Positions 1 to 8,856 of a DNA stretch of 64,000 nt are shown piece by piece. Location of the stretch: positions 186,001 to 250,000 of the forward strand of contig JBMNFA010000002.1 in NCBI GenBank assembly GCA_050949055.1, given 5' to 3'. The position numbers were made by a program, and so were the translations under genes. Origin of the DNA: JAEZJZ01 sp050949055. Its GTDB lineage: Bacteria; Bacillota; UBA994; UBA5500. Under the pieces are notes generated by a model that did not search any database, was not told the DNA's origin, and saw only the letters and a list, made by a program, of their open reading frames with translations. How positions within the stretch are numbered: position 1 is the stretch's first letter; every line of letters begins with the position of its first letter.

Positions 1-714
1 CTACCCGACTCGTTTGTGGCATTTGCAGGCGGACGGGCTGTGGGCCTGGCTTTGCTGGGCCTCAGGGCAGAAGGTCGGAAGACTGCGGGGTACGTGGCCG
101 GAACTGCCGTGGTGCCGGATTATCGCCGCCAGGGGCTAGGCCGGATGCTGATGCAAGCTCTCTTGGATCAGGCCAAAGATCTGTCAGTAGGACGGATCAC
201 TTTGACAGCTGTCAGCGAGAATGCCAGCGCTATCCAGCTCTATCAGCAGCTCGGGTTCAAGATTGTTCGTCATCTCACCTGCTGGGAGAAAACCCTGAGC
301 AGAGGGCGGCGGCCAAAGCCTCCGGCGGAACTATCCTTGCAGCCGGTGTTGCCTCGTGAGGTGCGATCCCTCTGCAGCGCCTGCTACCGGCAAGCCCCCG
401 AATGGCAGAATCGTCCGGATGGCGAGAAACTACAGTTGGCACAGGCGGTGCTGGCTCTGTGGAAGGACATTCCAGTGGGATACGCACTTTATGCTGGGAG
501 GGACCCGCTGCACCTGTATCAGTTGGGAGTGCTCCCCGAGTGGCGACGGCAGGGCATTGGCAGGGAGCTGTTTCGGTACCTGAGCGCCGGCAAGCCTGCT
601 GCCCAGCTGATCTATCTCAATCACCCACAGGAAGAGCCGGAAGCTGCCGCCTGGCTGCAGACAATGGGTTGTTCCATATTCCTCAAGCAAGTGGAGATGT
701 TACTTTCTCTGTAA
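1..714 (+). CDS. Tandem GNAT-family N-acetyltransferase, 5' end missing
   Basis: The reading frame is open from the first base of the window, so the gene is cut on the left and its true start is not visible; the GTG at 16 is only the first in-frame start-like codon. Two GNAT acetyl-CoA-binding motifs are seen: PDYRRQGLGRML around residues 40-51 and PEWRRQGIGREL near residue 180. The first half ends with the typical LYQQLGFKIVR strand. This is therefore a double-GNAT protein that transfers an acetyl group from acetyl-CoA to an unknown amine; the substrate cannot be deduced. It lies 35 bp upstream of the S9 peptidase gene on the same strand and may be cotranscribed with it. Confidence 0.85.
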   Translation, partial: LPDSFVAFAGGRAVGLALLGLRAEGRKTAGYVAGTAVVPDYRRQGLGRMLMQALLDQAKDLSVGRITLTAVSENASAIQLYQQLGFKIVRHLTCWEKTLSRGRRPKPPAELSLQPVLPREVRSLCSACYRQAPEWQNRPDGEKLQLAQAVLALWKDIPVGYALYAGRDPLHLYQLGVLPEWRRQGIGRELFRYLSAGKPAAQLIYLNHPQEEPEAAAWLQTMGCSIFLKQVEMLLSL

Positions 715-749
715 GGGAGCCGAATAAACATACGTGGGGGGATGAAACG

Positions 750-2840
750 ATGACCAAGCGTACGCTGCAGCCTGAGGACATTTATCGGCTGCGCACAGTG
801 GGGGAAGCAGATGTTAGTCCCAATGGTCGCTACCTTGCCTATGTGGTGAAAGGCAGCGACCAGAAGTCAGACAAAGATCAGCGGAACATCTACTTGCTGG
901 ATCTGCAGACAGAGCAAGCCAAGCGAATGACCAGCAGTGGCAAGGATCACTCTCCCTGTTTTTCTCCCGATGGATCCCGGCTGGCGTTCATCTCCGCTCG
1001 GTCCGGTCAGGATCAAATCTGGGTGCTGGAACTGGACGGGGGAGAGGCGTGGCATTTGCCGACGGAGGAAGCGGTGTCCGGGCTGCCCCACTGGTTTCCT
1101 GATGGCAGGCAAGTCGCCTATCAGGCCAGGGTGTTTCCTCATGATGCCGATTGGAATCCCTATCCCGGAGCACCGGCTGGCGATGGACAGCGTTTGGCCG
1201 ATTTGGTCAAATGCGCCCAGGATGAGACCAAGTCTGAGGACAAGACGCCGAAGAACGAAGTCAAGGTGATCACCCGGCTCCGCTATCGGGGAGACGGGAT
1301 GGGCTATTTTGGACATCAACGCCGCCATCTGTTTGTCACTGCGGTTCCCAGCCAAGCTCCCTTGGAGAATCTGCAGCCTGCTGGCCGGCAGATTACCACC
1401 GGAGACTGGGATTTTGGCGCGCCTGCCATTTCGCCCGATGGCCGCTATCTGGTGGCAGCAGCGAGACAAACTGCGGAAGCTGATTATGAGCCGAGCATGG
1501 ATCTGTGGCTTTACGTGTTGGAGACAGGAGAACAGCACTTGTTATATCAGGGCCCTGGACCCATCTCGCAACCCCTATGGTCGCCAGATGGTTCTGTGCT
1601 CAGTTTTGTCGGACACGACAACCGACAGAACGTCTCCACCAGCAGTGATCTCTGGCTCCTGCCGATCGCAGAATGGTTGGTAGAGCTAGAAGCCGGAAAA
1701 CGCCCGCCGGCGCTTGGTGTCACCGCTGCCAAAAACCTGACCAGGCCGCTGGACCGGCCGGTGGGTGCCCATGCGGGACCGGAATTGCGCCACGGCGGCA
1801 AAGTGATGTTCTGGGCTGGGCAACAGCTTTACTTCATCCTCTCCGATCGGGGCGCAGGTTGCATTTATGCTGTCGACAGCAGGGGAGAGCAGCTGAAACG
1901 CATCTTGGTCGACTATGATCAATCCATAACCAGTATCGCTGGCAATGGCGATGTCCTCGTGTTCGCTTCCTCCCAGCCGGACAAACCGGAAGAGCTGTTC
2001 CTGCTGACAGCAGAGGGCGGCCGACCGCTGACCGGGATCAACGATCAGTTCCTGGGCGAGGTTAGCCTTTGCCCGTGGCAGAAGATCACCTATCCTAGCC
2101 AAGATGGACAGGAGATCGATGGCTGGCTGATCTATCCGCGGGATTACCAAGTCGGCCAGCGCTATCCGTTGTTGCTGTTGGTTCACGGCGGGCCGCACGG
2201 CGCTTATGGGCCGGCGTTCATGTTCGCTGGGCAGATCTTCGCTGGCCTGGGCTATCTGGTGCTGTTCGCCAACCCCCGAGGCAGCACCACCTACGGGCAG
2301 GATTTCACCTGTGCCATCGACAAGAATTGGGGTGTGGTGGACTACGCCGATATTATGGCCGGCGTGGACACGGTCGTCGAGCGCGGCTTAGCCGACGCAG
2401 AGCAGCTGTTCGTGCATGGCTGGTCTTTCGGCGGCTATATGACCTGTTGGCTGGTCACCCAGACCAATCGTTTCCGTGCCGCCTGCGGAGGTGCCAGCGT
2501 CACCAACCTGCTCAGTGACTACGGCACCAGCGACATCCTTTGGGCAGATGAGTGGGAATATGGCGGGCAGCCGTGGCGGGACTCCGACCATCTGTTGCGG
2601 CACTCGCCGTTGGCACACGTGGAGCAGGTGACCACACCGATCTTGCTGATGCACGGAGAAGGGGACTTGCGCGTGCCCATCAGTCAAACGGAGGAGTTCT
2701 ATACTGCTCTGCGGCGCTTGGGCAAGGTAGCCGTGATGATCCGTTACCCCGGCGAGTTCCATGGCTTGCGCCGTCCTTTGCACCGGGTGGATCGCTATCG
2801 ACGGCTGCTGGCCTGGTTCGAGCACTACCGTCAAGCCTAA
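750..2840 (+). CDS. S9 family (acylaminoacyl/prolyl oligopeptidase-type) serine peptidase
   Basis: This is a 696-residue peptidase with an N-terminal WD40-like beta-propeller (repeated SPDGRYL / SPDGS motifs, roughly residues 20-420) and a C-terminal alpha/beta hydrolase domain. The nucleophile is Ser559 in GWSFGGY; Asp639 in HGEGDLRVP and His671 in EFHGL complete the expected triad. The oxyanion-region motif HGGPHG is present. No signal peptide is seen, so it should cleave short or N-blocked peptides in the cytoplasm. The ATG at 750 is chosen because the GGGGGG of the preceding sequence fits a ribosome binding site and the protein then starts MTKRTLQPEDIYRL, typical of the family; the open frame extends upstream to 402 but that part overlaps the GNAT gene. 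Confidence 0.93.
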   Translation: MTKRTLQPEDIYRLRTVGEADVSPNGRYLAYVVKGSDQKSDKDQRNIYLLDLQTEQAKRMTSSGKDHSPCFSPDGSRLAFISARSGQDQIWVLELDGGEAWHLPTEEAVSGLPHWFPDGRQVAYQARVFPHDADWNPYPGAPAGDGQRLADLVKCAQDETKSEDKTPKNEVKVITRLRYRGDGMGYFGHQRRHLFVTAVPSQAPLENLQPAGRQITTGDWDFGAPAISPDGRYLVAAARQTAEADYEPSMDLWLYVLETGEQHLLYQGPGPISQPLWSPDGSVLSFVGHDNRQNVSTSSDLWLLPIAEWLVELEAGKRPPALGVTAAKNLTRPLDRPVGAHAGPELRHGGKVMFWAGQQLYFILSDRGAGCIYAVDSRGEQLKRILVDYDQSITSIAGNGDVLVFASSQPDKPEELFLLTAEGGRPLTGINDQFLGEVSLCPWQKITYPSQDGQEIDGWLIYPRDYQVGQRYPLLLLVHGGPHGAYGPAFMFAGQIFAGLGYLVLFANPRGSTTYGQDFTCAIDKNWGVVDYADIMAGVDTVVERGLADAEQLFVHGWSFGGYMTCWLVTQTNRFRAACGGASVTNLLSDYGTSDILWADEWEYGGQPWRDSDHLLRHSPLAHVEQVTTPILLMHGEGDLRVPISQTEEFYTALRRLGKVAVMIRYPGEFHGLRRPLHRVDRYRRLLAWFEHYRQA

Positions 2841-2858
2841 TCGGCGCAAGACCAATGT

Positions 2859-2919
2859 TACAGCGGGACGCGTACCATGTACCATCATCGCGATGGTACA
2901 TGGTACGCGTCCCGCTGTA
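2859..2919. repeat. Perfect 28-bp inverted repeat with GGGACGCGTAC core
   Basis: Two 28-nt arms pair perfectly around a 5-nt loop (ATCGC at 2887-2891). It sits between the convergent S9 peptidase and FtsX permease genes and could terminate transcription from both sides, although it lacks a T-run. The core GGGACGCGTAC recurs in the tandem repeats at 46873-46974, so this is a dispersed palindromic repeat family rather than a simple terminator. Confidence 0.85.
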
Positions 2920-2932
2920 TCTTCTGGAGCTG

Positions 2933-4255
2933 CTACTCTGACCGGATGGCTTCCAAAGCGGAGAGCTTCATGGCGCGGTTGGCCGGGGCAAAGCCCGAGA
3001 CCAGGCCGACCAGGGTGGCGAAGCCCACCGAGCTGATCGCTAACCAGAAGGGGATGACGGAAATCGGTAATGGCCTACCATCGGGGGAATACCCCCCGCC
3101 GATAAAGCCGCCCAACCCGCCGCTGAAGCGATTGAGCAGATAGGAGGCACCGAAGCTAAGCAAGATGCCCACTATACCACCGGTGAAACCGATGATCCCT
3201 GCCTCCCACAAGAACAGCTGGCGGATGTCTGTCAACAGGCAACCCAATACTTTCATCACTCCGATCTCCTTGGTGCGCTCGTAGATGGACATGATCATGG
3301 TATTGGTGATTCCCAAAGCGGCCACCAGCAGCGAGATGGCACCGATACCGCCCAGCACTGCCTGCACCATAAACAGCTGTTCTCTCATACTGGCCAGGAT
3401 GTCCTGCAGGCTGAAGGTGCCTAGCTTCATCTCACGGATCTGCTCCGAGATGCGTTCGATCTTGTTGATGTCCGGCACCTTGACAATCGCTTGCTCGTAG
3501 CCGGTAGTGGTGGTGGTTCTCCCTTGAGAGGCGTTATACTCCCTGACGATCTTTTGCAGGTAGTTGATGTCCACAACCACTTGCCAGTCCTGCTCATTTT
3601 GAGCCCGCTCCAGGATGCCGGCTGTGCGCACCTTATACAGTTTGGCCGGCTTCTGGTTGGGATTATGATAGTCCTCGCCATAACTCCAGTCCAAAGTCAA
3701 CTGCAGACGGTCAGTCATCACATTCACCGGGGGCCGTCCGCCGATATTGCCGTACCGCTGCGTCTTGGGATTATAGAAGTTCATGGTGGTATCTGCGCCA
3801 AACAGCAGCATGTCGCCCTCACCCGGGTTGAGCAGGCGACCTTGCTCGGCCACATAGCCCAGCTCCGCCAACACTTCCGGTTTCACACCGTACAGGCTGA
3901 CGTGGGCGATGTAGTTTCCTGAAACCAGCTTGCCACTGGTGCGCATGATCGGGGTAACCGCGGTGACGCCCTCGATCTTGCTGATTTCGTCCAGCAATTG
4001 GTCGGTGATCTCAGCCGCCTCCTCCTGTCGTCCGGTCGGCTCCTTGGGCGCATAGTAGCGATTGACTTCGATGATGGTCAGACTGCCCATTCTGCCTATT
4101 TGCGCCTTGAATCCCTCGCTCATACCCAGACCCAGTGAGAGCATCACCACGACGGCGGCGGTGCCGATGGTCACGCCCAGAATGGTCAGGAATGAACGCA
4201 CCTTGCGTCGCAGGAAGTTCTTCAGCGCCAAGCCGATCAGGTCAATCTTCTTCAT
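2933..4255 (-). CDS. MacB/FtsX-type ABC transporter permease
   Basis: This 440-residue membrane protein starts with a short cytoplasmic helix (NFLRRKVRSFLTILGVTIG), then has a first membrane segment, a periplasm-like MacB-PCD domain (about residues 45-270) and a C-terminal FtsX domain with three membrane segments. The family forms homodimeric permeases driven by a MacB/LolD-type ATPase, acting as mechanotransmitters or exporters rather than importers. It is the last gene of a minus-strand set with the CARDB-like surface protein (10 bp upstream) and the ATPase at 6535-7239, which are its likely partners. The substrate is unknown. Confidence 0.9.
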   Translation of the reverse strand: MKKIDLIGLALKNFLRRKVRSFLTILGVTIGTAAVVVMLSLGLGMSEGFKAQIGRMGSLTIIEVNRYYAPKEPTGRQEEAAEITDQLLDEISKIEGVTAVTPIMRTSGKLVSGNYIAHVSLYGVKPEVLAELGYVAEQGRLLNPGEGDMLLFGADTTMNFYNPKTQRYGNIGGRPPVNVMTDRLQLTLDWSYGEDYHNPNQKPAKLYKVRTAGILERAQNEQDWQVVVDINYLQKIVREYNASQGRTTTTTGYEQAIVKVPDINKIERISEQIREMKLGTFSLQDILASMREQLFMVQAVLGGIGAISLLVAALGITNTMIMSIYERTKEIGVMKVLGCLLTDIRQLFLWEAGIIGFTGGIVGILLSFGASYLLNRFSGGLGGFIGGGYSPDGRPLPISVIPFWLAISSVGFATLVGLVSGFAPANRAMKLSALEAIRSE

Positions 4256-4265
4256 TCGGCTTCAC

Positions 4266-6533
4266 CTATTCTTCCTTGGATTGCGGTTTTTGCCCTTGCT
4301 CTTGCTCTGACCCTTGGTCAAAGCCCACATATTCGATTTCCGGGATCACCATTTGAGCTGCTGCCATCATGTCTTCCGCTCGCTGCAGCTCGAAGCGCCT
4401 TTTCTTGCGCCGGCGCAGGTAGAAGACCACGCCGCCGATTACAGCCAACAGTGCTGCCACTCCTATGCCCACATAAAGCAACACGTTGGTCTTCTTGGGT
4501 TCTGGCATGGGCGGGCCCATATGCCCCTCGTCTGGCACGAACGGTTCCATTACGTTCAAATCGAAGGTGCGCCGCACTTCGATGGGTGTACCCACCGAAT
4601 CCTCAAAGGAGAACACTACAGCGCCGGAAATCGAGCCGGGCTCGGTAGGGGTGAGTGCAAAGTTGAAGGAATCGCTCATTCCCGGGCTGAAATTGCCCAC
4701 GAAATAGTTGCCGCCTTCTATCTGGAAGGGGCCTTCTGCCTTGATCATCAAGTTGTGCAGCATGGTCTTGCCCAGATTGTAGAACTCCAAGTTGACCGGC
4801 ATCATCTGATACATCATCGGCTGTCCATAGAAGACTGGATCGCCCACCACCAATCTGGGTGGCTGCAGAACCGAGATGCTGATCACTTCTTGTGAGTTGT
4901 AGGCCTGGCCGTTCTTGGCTTCATACTCAAAGGTGATGTTCAGCGAGTAAGGCTTGTTCTCGGCGTCCGGTTTGGTGGTCATCGGCAACGCGGTCGGATA
5001 GACTTCTTGGGGCTTGATCTCTTCGATGAACAGCGTGTTGCTGGCATCCACAGGCAGAAAGGTGCCATCGTTGGATTGTACCGTTACCTTCAGGTTGCGG
5101 ATAGTCTGATTGCGGGATGTGTTCTTCAGATCTAGCTGCAGCGCAAACTGGCTTCCTGCCCGCACTTCCCGTCCGCCGAAATCATAGCGGTCGATGATCA
5201 GGCGAGGGACGCCTTCCCCATCGTCGCCTGAGGAATCAACATTGTGCAGCGGGATGAATACCGTATTGGTTTCGCTGTATGCTTGGCCACTGATGTCGGT
5301 GTATTCCAGTTTGATTTGAAGCATCGCTGACGACTCGGTTAGGGAAGAGGCGGCAAACAAGTTGAATTCAACCTCTGCGCTCTCCTGGCTGGCAATCGAG
5401 TCGAGGTACCGTACATCGGTATCCTGTCGCAGTGAGATGCCTGCTGCGCTCAGCCCTTGCAGGGTAACCTTCACGTTGTGTGCATCGCTGTCGCCGCTGT
5501 TGGTGATGGCGAAGGCTCCCTTGGTCGCAGCGTCGAGGATGAGCAGCGGCGTGGAACAGACAGCTGCCAAACGCGGTGCTAGGTTCTGAGCCTGCACTTG
5601 GATGTAAGCCGTCGCGCTGGAGGTGAAGTCATCTCCGTAGGAGTTGCGATAGCTGAAGTTGAGCACGACGGCATGAATGCCAGTGGTTGCCCCTGGGGCC
5701 AAGCTGACGTTGAATTCCGCATCCTTGGTTCCATTTGGACCCAAAGAGCCGACGGAGGTGCCCACCGCCATGCTGTTGGCTGTGAACAGTGGCTGTGACC
5801 CGGCAGGCTCCAGCTGCACATTGACCCGGCTGGCGGAGTAACTGCTGGTGTTCTTGATGGGGATGACCAGCGTATCGCTCTCGGCCGTCAGCAAGGGCAT
5901 CTCCTTCTCACTGTCCACGCCAATGATGGGACGATACTTGCTGGTATCTACGGGGGGCTCCGGATCCGGCCATTCGGGTTCTTGCGGATCTGGGGCAGTC
6001 TTGATCACTGTCAGCCCCTTGCTGCTTGTTCCGCTAGGCCTAGTTTCCGTACCATCGTCAACTTCACCGTATTCAAAGGAGAACCCGATGGTCAAGTCAT
6101 CACCTGCACCAGTGCGTATGAAGTAAAACGTTCCACTGGCGGTACGACTTCCCGAGTTCAGGGCGTTGATCGTGCTCGATTGCGCCGGAATAGGATTGCT
6201 TGATACAGCATAGGTAGATCCGTTCTTGATAGCATGCACAAAGCTGCCTGCGTTGGCCTCGATGCTTAAGCTATGGAGAACGCCGTCTATTGGCTCCAAA
6301 TCACTGTCTTTCCCATCCTCAGCATGAACGGCGTTGTAGGGATCCCATTCTAGTTCAAGAGTGACTGCATAGACATTGGATACCCCAAGCACTCCTTTGA
6401 CAGAATAGCTGTTCACCCGTATGACAGGGGTGGCGGGCGGATCATCAGCTGCCCTCACCAGCGGCACCCCAACCGGAGCCACTCCAGCGAATAACAACAA
6501 CAGACAAAGAACTAGGCTGGTAATTCTTTTCAT
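4266..6533 (-). CDS. Large exported CARDB/COG1361-like surface protein with C-terminal membrane anchor
   Basis: This 755-residue protein has an N-terminal signal peptide (hydrophobic core LVLCLLLLFAG, cleavage near VRAAD). Several beta-sandwich repeats of the CARDB/COG1361 S-layer-like type follow (motifs such as IPIKNTSSYSASRVNVQL and LDLKNTSRNQTIRNLKV). One transmembrane helix (about residues 697-718) is followed by an RRRKKRR stop-transfer and an acidic, Gln-rich tail. It would stand outside the membrane with a small cytoplasmic tail. It is sandwiched between the ABC ATPase (1 bp away) and the FtsX permease (10 bp away), so it is probably an extracellular component of that transporter. The family assignment comes from its repeat character; no ligand can be named. 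Confidence 0.8.
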   Translation of the reverse strand: MKRITSLVLCLLLLFAGVAPVGVPLVRAADDPPATPVIRVNSYSVKGVLGVSNVYAVTLELEWDPYNAVHAEDGKDSDLEPIDGVLHSLSIEANAGSFVHAIKNGSTYAVSSNPIPAQSSTINALNSGSRTASGTFYFIRTGAGDDLTIGFSFEYGEVDDGTETRPSGTSSKGLTVIKTAPDPQEPEWPDPEPPVDTSKYRPIIGVDSEKEMPLLTAESDTLVIPIKNTSSYSASRVNVQLEPAGSQPLFTANSMAVGTSVGSLGPNGTKDAEFNVSLAPGATTGIHAVVLNFSYRNSYGDDFTSSATAYIQVQAQNLAPRLAAVCSTPLLILDAATKGAFAITNSGDSDAHNVKVTLQGLSAAGISLRQDTDVRYLDSIASQESAEVEFNLFAASSLTESSAMLQIKLEYTDISGQAYSETNTVFIPLHNVDSSGDDGEGVPRLIIDRYDFGGREVRAGSQFALQLDLKNTSRNQTIRNLKVTVQSNDGTFLPVDASNTLFIEEIKPQEVYPTALPMTTKPDAENKPYSLNITFEYEAKNGQAYNSQEVISISVLQPPRLVVGDPVFYGQPMMYQMMPVNLEFYNLGKTMLHNLMIKAEGPFQIEGGNYFVGNFSPGMSDSFNFALTPTEPGSISGAVVFSFEDSVGTPIEVRRTFDLNVMEPFVPDEGHMGPPMPEPKKTNVLLYVGIGVAALLAVIGGVVFYLRRRKKRRFELQRAEDMMAAAQMVIPEIEYVGFDQGSEQEQGQKPQSKEE

Positions 6534-6534
6534 G

Positions 6535-7239
6535 CTAACTAGACCTCTTCCTGTTTAATTCGATTTTGACGATGTTGCCATCGCTGATATGGATGATCCG
6601 ATGGGCATAGGCAGCGACCGCCAGGTCGTGGGTGACCAACACCACCGTTTGCCGATTGCGGGCCGTCATCGTGCTGATCAACTGCATTACCTCCCGGGTA
6701 GTACGGGTATCCAGGTTGCCTGTCGGCTCGTCAGCGAAGATGATCGGAGGCCGACTGACCAACGCGCGGGCGATGCCCACGCGCTGCTGCTGACCGCCAC
6801 TCATCTGAGTTGGCCGGTGATGCAGGTGCTGTCCCAGCCCCACCTGGGTGAGCATGCGCTTGGCCAACATCTCCCGTTGCCTTCGGGGCACACCGCGGAA
6901 GATCAGCGGCATGGCTGTGTTCTCCAGCGCAGTAAGCGTGGGCAGTAGGTTAAACGATTGAAAGATGAATCCGATGTTTTGCTGGCGAAAGCGAGCCAGT
7001 GCCTTCTCGTTCATCCCTTCAATGCTTTTCCCTTTGATGCGCACGCTGCCAAAGGATGGTTTTTCCAAACCGGCCAGCATGTTCAGCAGGGTGGACTTGC
7101 CGGAGCCAGAGGTGCCCAGCAGACAACAGAACTCGCCTTCGGCGATATCCAGCGTGATGTGATTTAGCGCTACCACCTTTTCATTGCCGATATGATAGAC
7201 CTTTCTTAGGGCTCTAATCTCTATCGCATTGTTCGGCAA
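6535..7239 (-). CDS. MacB/LolD-type ABC transporter ATP-binding protein
   Basis: The 234-residue ATPase has Walker A GTSGSGKST, signature MSGGQQQRVGIARAL, Walker B IIFADEPTGNLD and the H-loop VTHDLAVAAYAHR. The ADEPTGNLD form is typical of the MacB/LolD/FtsE branch. The TTG at 7239 is preferred: an AAGGAG lies 8 nt upstream, whereas the in-frame GTG at 7248 overlaps that ribosome binding site. It is followed after 1 bp by the CARDB-like protein and then by the FtsX permease (2933-4255), making a three-gene export module. Confidence 0.92.
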   Translation of the reverse strand: MPNNAIEIRALRKVYHIGNEKVVALNHITLDIAEGEFCCLLGTSGSGKSTLLNMLAGLEKPSFGSVRIKGKSIEGMNEKALARFRQQNIGFIFQSFNLLPTLTALENTAMPLIFRGVPRRQREMLAKRMLTQVGLGQHLHHRPTQMSGGQQQRVGIARALVSRPPIIFADEPTGNLDTRTTREVMQLISTMTARNRQTVVLVTHDLAVAAYAHRIIHISDGNIVKIELNRKRSS

Positions 7240-7401
7240 TAACCTCACTCCTTCAGCTACGAAATGGCAGCAACATTCTTATGTATCAACCCTTGGCATC
7301 GCTGCTCGGAAGGTTAGCGGTTTTCAGCTCTCTCCAAGTGGTCAGATCAATAACATACTATCAATACTAAGACGAGGGCAGCAAGATAATTGTTCCAGCA
7401 G

Positions 7402-7444
7402 TGCCAATGCAAAAAGGGGGACTGTCCCCGTTTTTGCATTGGCA
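7402..7444. repeat. 43-bp palindrome with GGGGACTGTCCCC centre
   Basis: The sequence is a near-perfect palindrome: TGCCAATGCAAAAA on the left, GGGGACTGTCCCC in the middle, TTTTTGCATTGGCA on the right. It stands alone in the 246-bp gap between two minus-strand ABC transporter blocks. The GGGGAC/GTCCCC centre resembles the cores of other palindromes in the window (2859, 59376). It may form a strong hairpin in the mRNA of the upstream exporter genes. Confidence 0.8.
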
Positions 7445-7485
7445 GAGACAAAGGAACCCCAACTCCGCAGAGTTGAGGGAACCCA

Positions 7486-8856
7486 TCAAGGATGGTCAGG
7501 TTTTACTCCCAGAAAGCCAGACTCGGGGTACCAGAATCCGACAGTCCCATCGATGGCCGCCACATACTCGGTATAAGTCAGCCCCCACCAGCCAGGGGCG
7601 TAGGCCATCACTTCGCCCTTCTTCACCCGATCGCCCAAGCGCTTAAAGATAAAGCCCTCCAACACGCCGTCTATAACGGGCAGACGCACTACCTGCCAGC
7701 CCTGGTTTATATGCTGTTCGTAAACAGGATTGCGCCCCCGCAGACCACGTACCTGAGTGGAGACCAGAGGGATGGGCTGATCATAGAGCAACTGATTGAC
7801 TGTCGCCCGCCGCGCTAATCCGGCTGGGATGGCTGTAGCTACCACATATGCTGAGCCAATCCAAAGCAACATTGCGGACAGTTCACCGGTAGCCAAGGGC
7901 AGCAACACGCCGCGGCTTTGCAGCAAGGCGACAACCCCCATACCCAAACCGATGGCTGCAGCCATGCCCAGCAGGGCGGTAAAAAATCCACTGCCGAAAA
8001 AGAGGCCAGACAGCTCCATAGGTGTAAGTCCCAGGCTCTTCAGCACCGATAGCTCTCGCTTGCTGTCCAGAAACGAAAGCAGGAGGGCAGTCAGAACGCC
8101 CAGTCCGAGAAAGATGAATAGCAGTACCACCAGGCTTGAACTGCTGCTGTAGGTGTCCTTGACAGCCTGTTGAGCCAGCTGAGCGGGCTGGTAGCGATTG
8201 CGCAGAGTACTGTCTTGATAGAAGCGCTGCAGCAGGGCTAGCACCCCGCTGAGCTCACCATTGGCTGGCAGGTTGTACAAGAATCGATTGAAGCCTGGCT
8301 GTACCATGGCCTCTGCCAGCCAACTATAGGAAACCAGCAGTTCTGCGGTTGCCGCGCTGCTGGTATAGGCCTCATCGTGCAGGGTAGCGATTATCCTTTG
8401 CCCATTTGGTAGCAGCAACTGTATCTGTTCACCCAACGGCAGTCCTAGACTCTCGACCAGCTCGACCGGGACCAGTACGCGGTCACCCTCTGGCTGAGGG
8501 CCAGTATAGGTTTCCAGCGGACTGATGGCCAGCACCGGCAAACGCCCGTAGGAAGAGCTGGCAGTGAAGCCGAATCCTGCAGCCACTGGTAACGGCTGTG
8601 GTCGATTGCGCCATGCCCCGGTCACCTCCGCGGGCCCGTTCATGAAGCTTCCGGCAGGAAGGTCTACGTAGATGTCTGCCAACATCTGCAATGCATCGGT
8701 TTGCTCGCTGAGGCGGGCACCCATCTGGGACATGTAACTCTGATAGAGCAAGAAGGCACATCCGGTCAGCGCAGTCAACAACATAGCCGCCAGATGGATC
8801 TTCCAGTTGTGCCGCAGTCGGCGCAAAGCCAACCTGAGGACACTCTTGATCTTCAC
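7486..8856 (-). CDS. FtsX-like ABC permease fused to a C-terminal biotinyl/lipoyl-like domain
   Basis: The protein is 456 residues. Its N-terminal amphipathic/membrane segment (RHNWKIHLAAMLLTAL) is followed by an extracytoplasmic domain and the FtsX domain with three membrane helices (about residues 240-375). After the last helix comes an extra 80-residue segment with the pattern GVLEGFIFKRLGDRVKKGE...AIDGTVGFW, which looks like the barrel-sandwich (biotinyl/lipoyl) fold of HlyD/MacA-type adaptors. The GTG start at 8856 overlaps the stop of the ATPase gene by 4 nt (GTGA), with GAGGTGAT upstream. The partner ATPase is 8853-9530. Confidence 0.87.
   Translation of the reverse strand: MKIKSVLRLALRRLRHNWKIHLAAMLLTALTGCAFLLYQSYMSQMGARLSEQTDALQMLADIYVDLPAGSFMNGPAEVTGAWRNRPQPLPVAAGFGFTASSSYGRLPVLAISPLETYTGPQPEGDRVLVPVELVESLGLPLGEQIQLLLPNGQRIIATLHDEAYTSSAATAELLVSYSWLAEAMVQPGFNRFLYNLPANGELSGVLALLQRFYQDSTLRNRYQPAQLAQQAVKDTYSSSSSLVVLLFIFLGLGVLTALLLSFLDSKRELSVLKSLGLTPMELSGLFFGSGFFTALLGMAAAIGLGMGVVALLQSRGVLLPLATGELSAMLLWIGSAYVVATAIPAGLARRATVNQLLYDQPIPLVSTQVRGLRGRNPVYEQHINQGWQVVRLPVIDGVLEGFIFKRLGDRVKKGEVMAYAPGWWGLTYTEYVAAIDGTVGFWYPESGFLGVKPDHP

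Noticed and set aside
402..749. Upstream extension of the S9 peptidase frame
   Set aside because: It overlaps the GNAT gene in another frame, and homology begins at the ATG at 750, which has a G-rich ribosome binding site.
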